20,054 bases of DNA from Reticulomyxa filosa (taxonomy: Eukaryota; Foraminifera; Reticulomyxidae): assembly GCA_000512085.1 (NCBI GenBank), contig ASPP01025385.1, positions 1 to 20,054 on the forward strand, read 5' to 3'. Each line of letters begins with the position of its first letter. Within the stretch, counting starts at the first letter, position 1. This document shows, in pieces, positions 19,618 through 20,054 of this stretch. Position numbers and translations under genes: made by a program. Below the pieces are notes generated by a model. It saw only the letters and a list, made by a program, of their open reading frames with translations, had not been told where the DNA came from and did no database searches.

Positions 19618-20054
19618 TTAATTGTCACCTGCATCATCGCCAGCGTTATCACCGACATCATCAGTTGGTTGTTCACTCAAAACATCCAGATAATCTTTTT
19701 CCAAGAAGCCTAAGTCTTCACGGGCTTCAGCAAATTCTCCTTCTTCCATTCCTTCTCCTACGTACCAATGCACAAATGCTCTTTGGGAGTACATGATGTC
19801 ATACTTTTGGGCAATGCGTTTACTAAACACTCGCGAAATGCCCGTGTTGTTGGCTATCATCACAGCATTTTTACTAAATGCTCCAATATCGTCTGATTCC
19901 AGTGTTACTGCTGGTACCTCATTTAAGCCTATCTTGAAACCAGTTGGGCACCACTCGACTAATGTTATTTTATTGCTCGATTTCAGCCATTGGACCGTTG
20001 CGTTTGCTTCCTTCGATTTTAAATCACCACGATAATTTAAGGAAATGGCCATAT
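19618..20054 (-). CDS. Divergent alpha-tubulin, C-terminal 144 residues (5' part outside window)
   Basis: The C-terminal domain of alpha-tubulin is clear: NYRGD, WCPTGFKIGL, then IMYSQRAFVHWYVGEGMEEG, EFAEAREDLG and LEKDYLDVL. The reading frame stays open to the window edge, so the ATG at 20050-20052 is an internal Met; the GTPase domain lies to the right. Two departures from ordinary alpha-tubulin stand out. The segment that normally reads INYQPPTVVPGGDLAK has become LNEVPAVTLESDDIGA, and the tail is a short Asp/Gly/Asn run ending DDAGDN, with no terminal EEY or Tyr. Tubulin tails carry polyglutamylation and detyrosination and bind motors and MAPs, so those modifications cannot be standard here. 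Foraminifera are known for unusual tubulins and very dynamic microtubules. No intron is seen in the visible part. Confidence 0.95.
   Translation of the reverse strand, partial: MAISLNYRGDLKSKEANATVQWLKSSNKITLVEWCPTGFKIGLNEVPAVTLESDDIGAFSKNAVMIANNTGISRVFSKRIAQKYDIMYSQRAFVHWYVGEGMEEGEFAEAREDLGFLEKDYLDVLSEQPTDDVGDNAGDDAGDN

Overview
The window looks like nuclear DNA of a single-celled eukaryote. It is AT-rich, every well-modelled gene has short introns (56-177 bp), the introns are full of A or T homopolymers, and the proteins (RACK1, FYVE/TBC RabGAP, MATE transporter, alpha-tubulin) are eukaryotic. The divergent alpha-tubulin and the lineage-specific WD40 and NACHT-WD40 proteins resemble what I remember of the foraminiferan Reticulomyxa filosa (Rhizaria). 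That species assignment is recall plus inference, not a search result. There are no bacterial-style operons, no CRISPR array, and I recognised no tRNA or rRNA.

Layout, left to right. (1) 170-665, minus: a decayed two-exon copy of a WD40 gene. (2) 859-2070, plus: a complete four-exon RACK1 gene; all three introns can be placed to the base and the 329-aa product aligns end to end with the family. (3) 2629-4006, minus: a seven-repeat WD40 propeller gene, the intact relative of the copy in (1); the two lie on either side of RACK1. (4) 4972-10389, minus: a large STAND/NLR-like locus. Its N-terminal ORF carries a UBA/CUE-like helical segment, a Cys-rich motif and a region resembling the RelA/SpoT nucleotidyltransferase fold. 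After a single in-frame TAA comes a NACHT NTPase, a short pentapeptide-like segment and about 15 tandem WD40 repeats. (5) 11460-16427, minus: a many-exon gene for a PH-like/FYVE/TBC RabGAP with a long low-complexity tail. (6) 16745-19007, minus: a six-exon MATE transporter gene whose first intron appears to be GC-AG. (7) 19618-20054, minus: the C-terminal part of a divergent alpha-tubulin, running off the right edge.

How the genes relate. RACK1, alpha-tubulin, the RabGAP and the MATE transporter are unrelated housekeeping or trafficking genes. The WD40 gene, its broken copy and the NACHT-WD40 locus show local expansion and decay of repeat-propeller genes. The NACHT-WD40 locus is the most interesting item: its NTPase-plus-repeat layout is that of an intracellular sensor, and its N-terminal module may be a nucleotide-transferring or nucleotide-binding effector. 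Many features on the minus strand are shared by neighbouring genes only because five consecutive genes point the same way; I see no sign of co-transcription.
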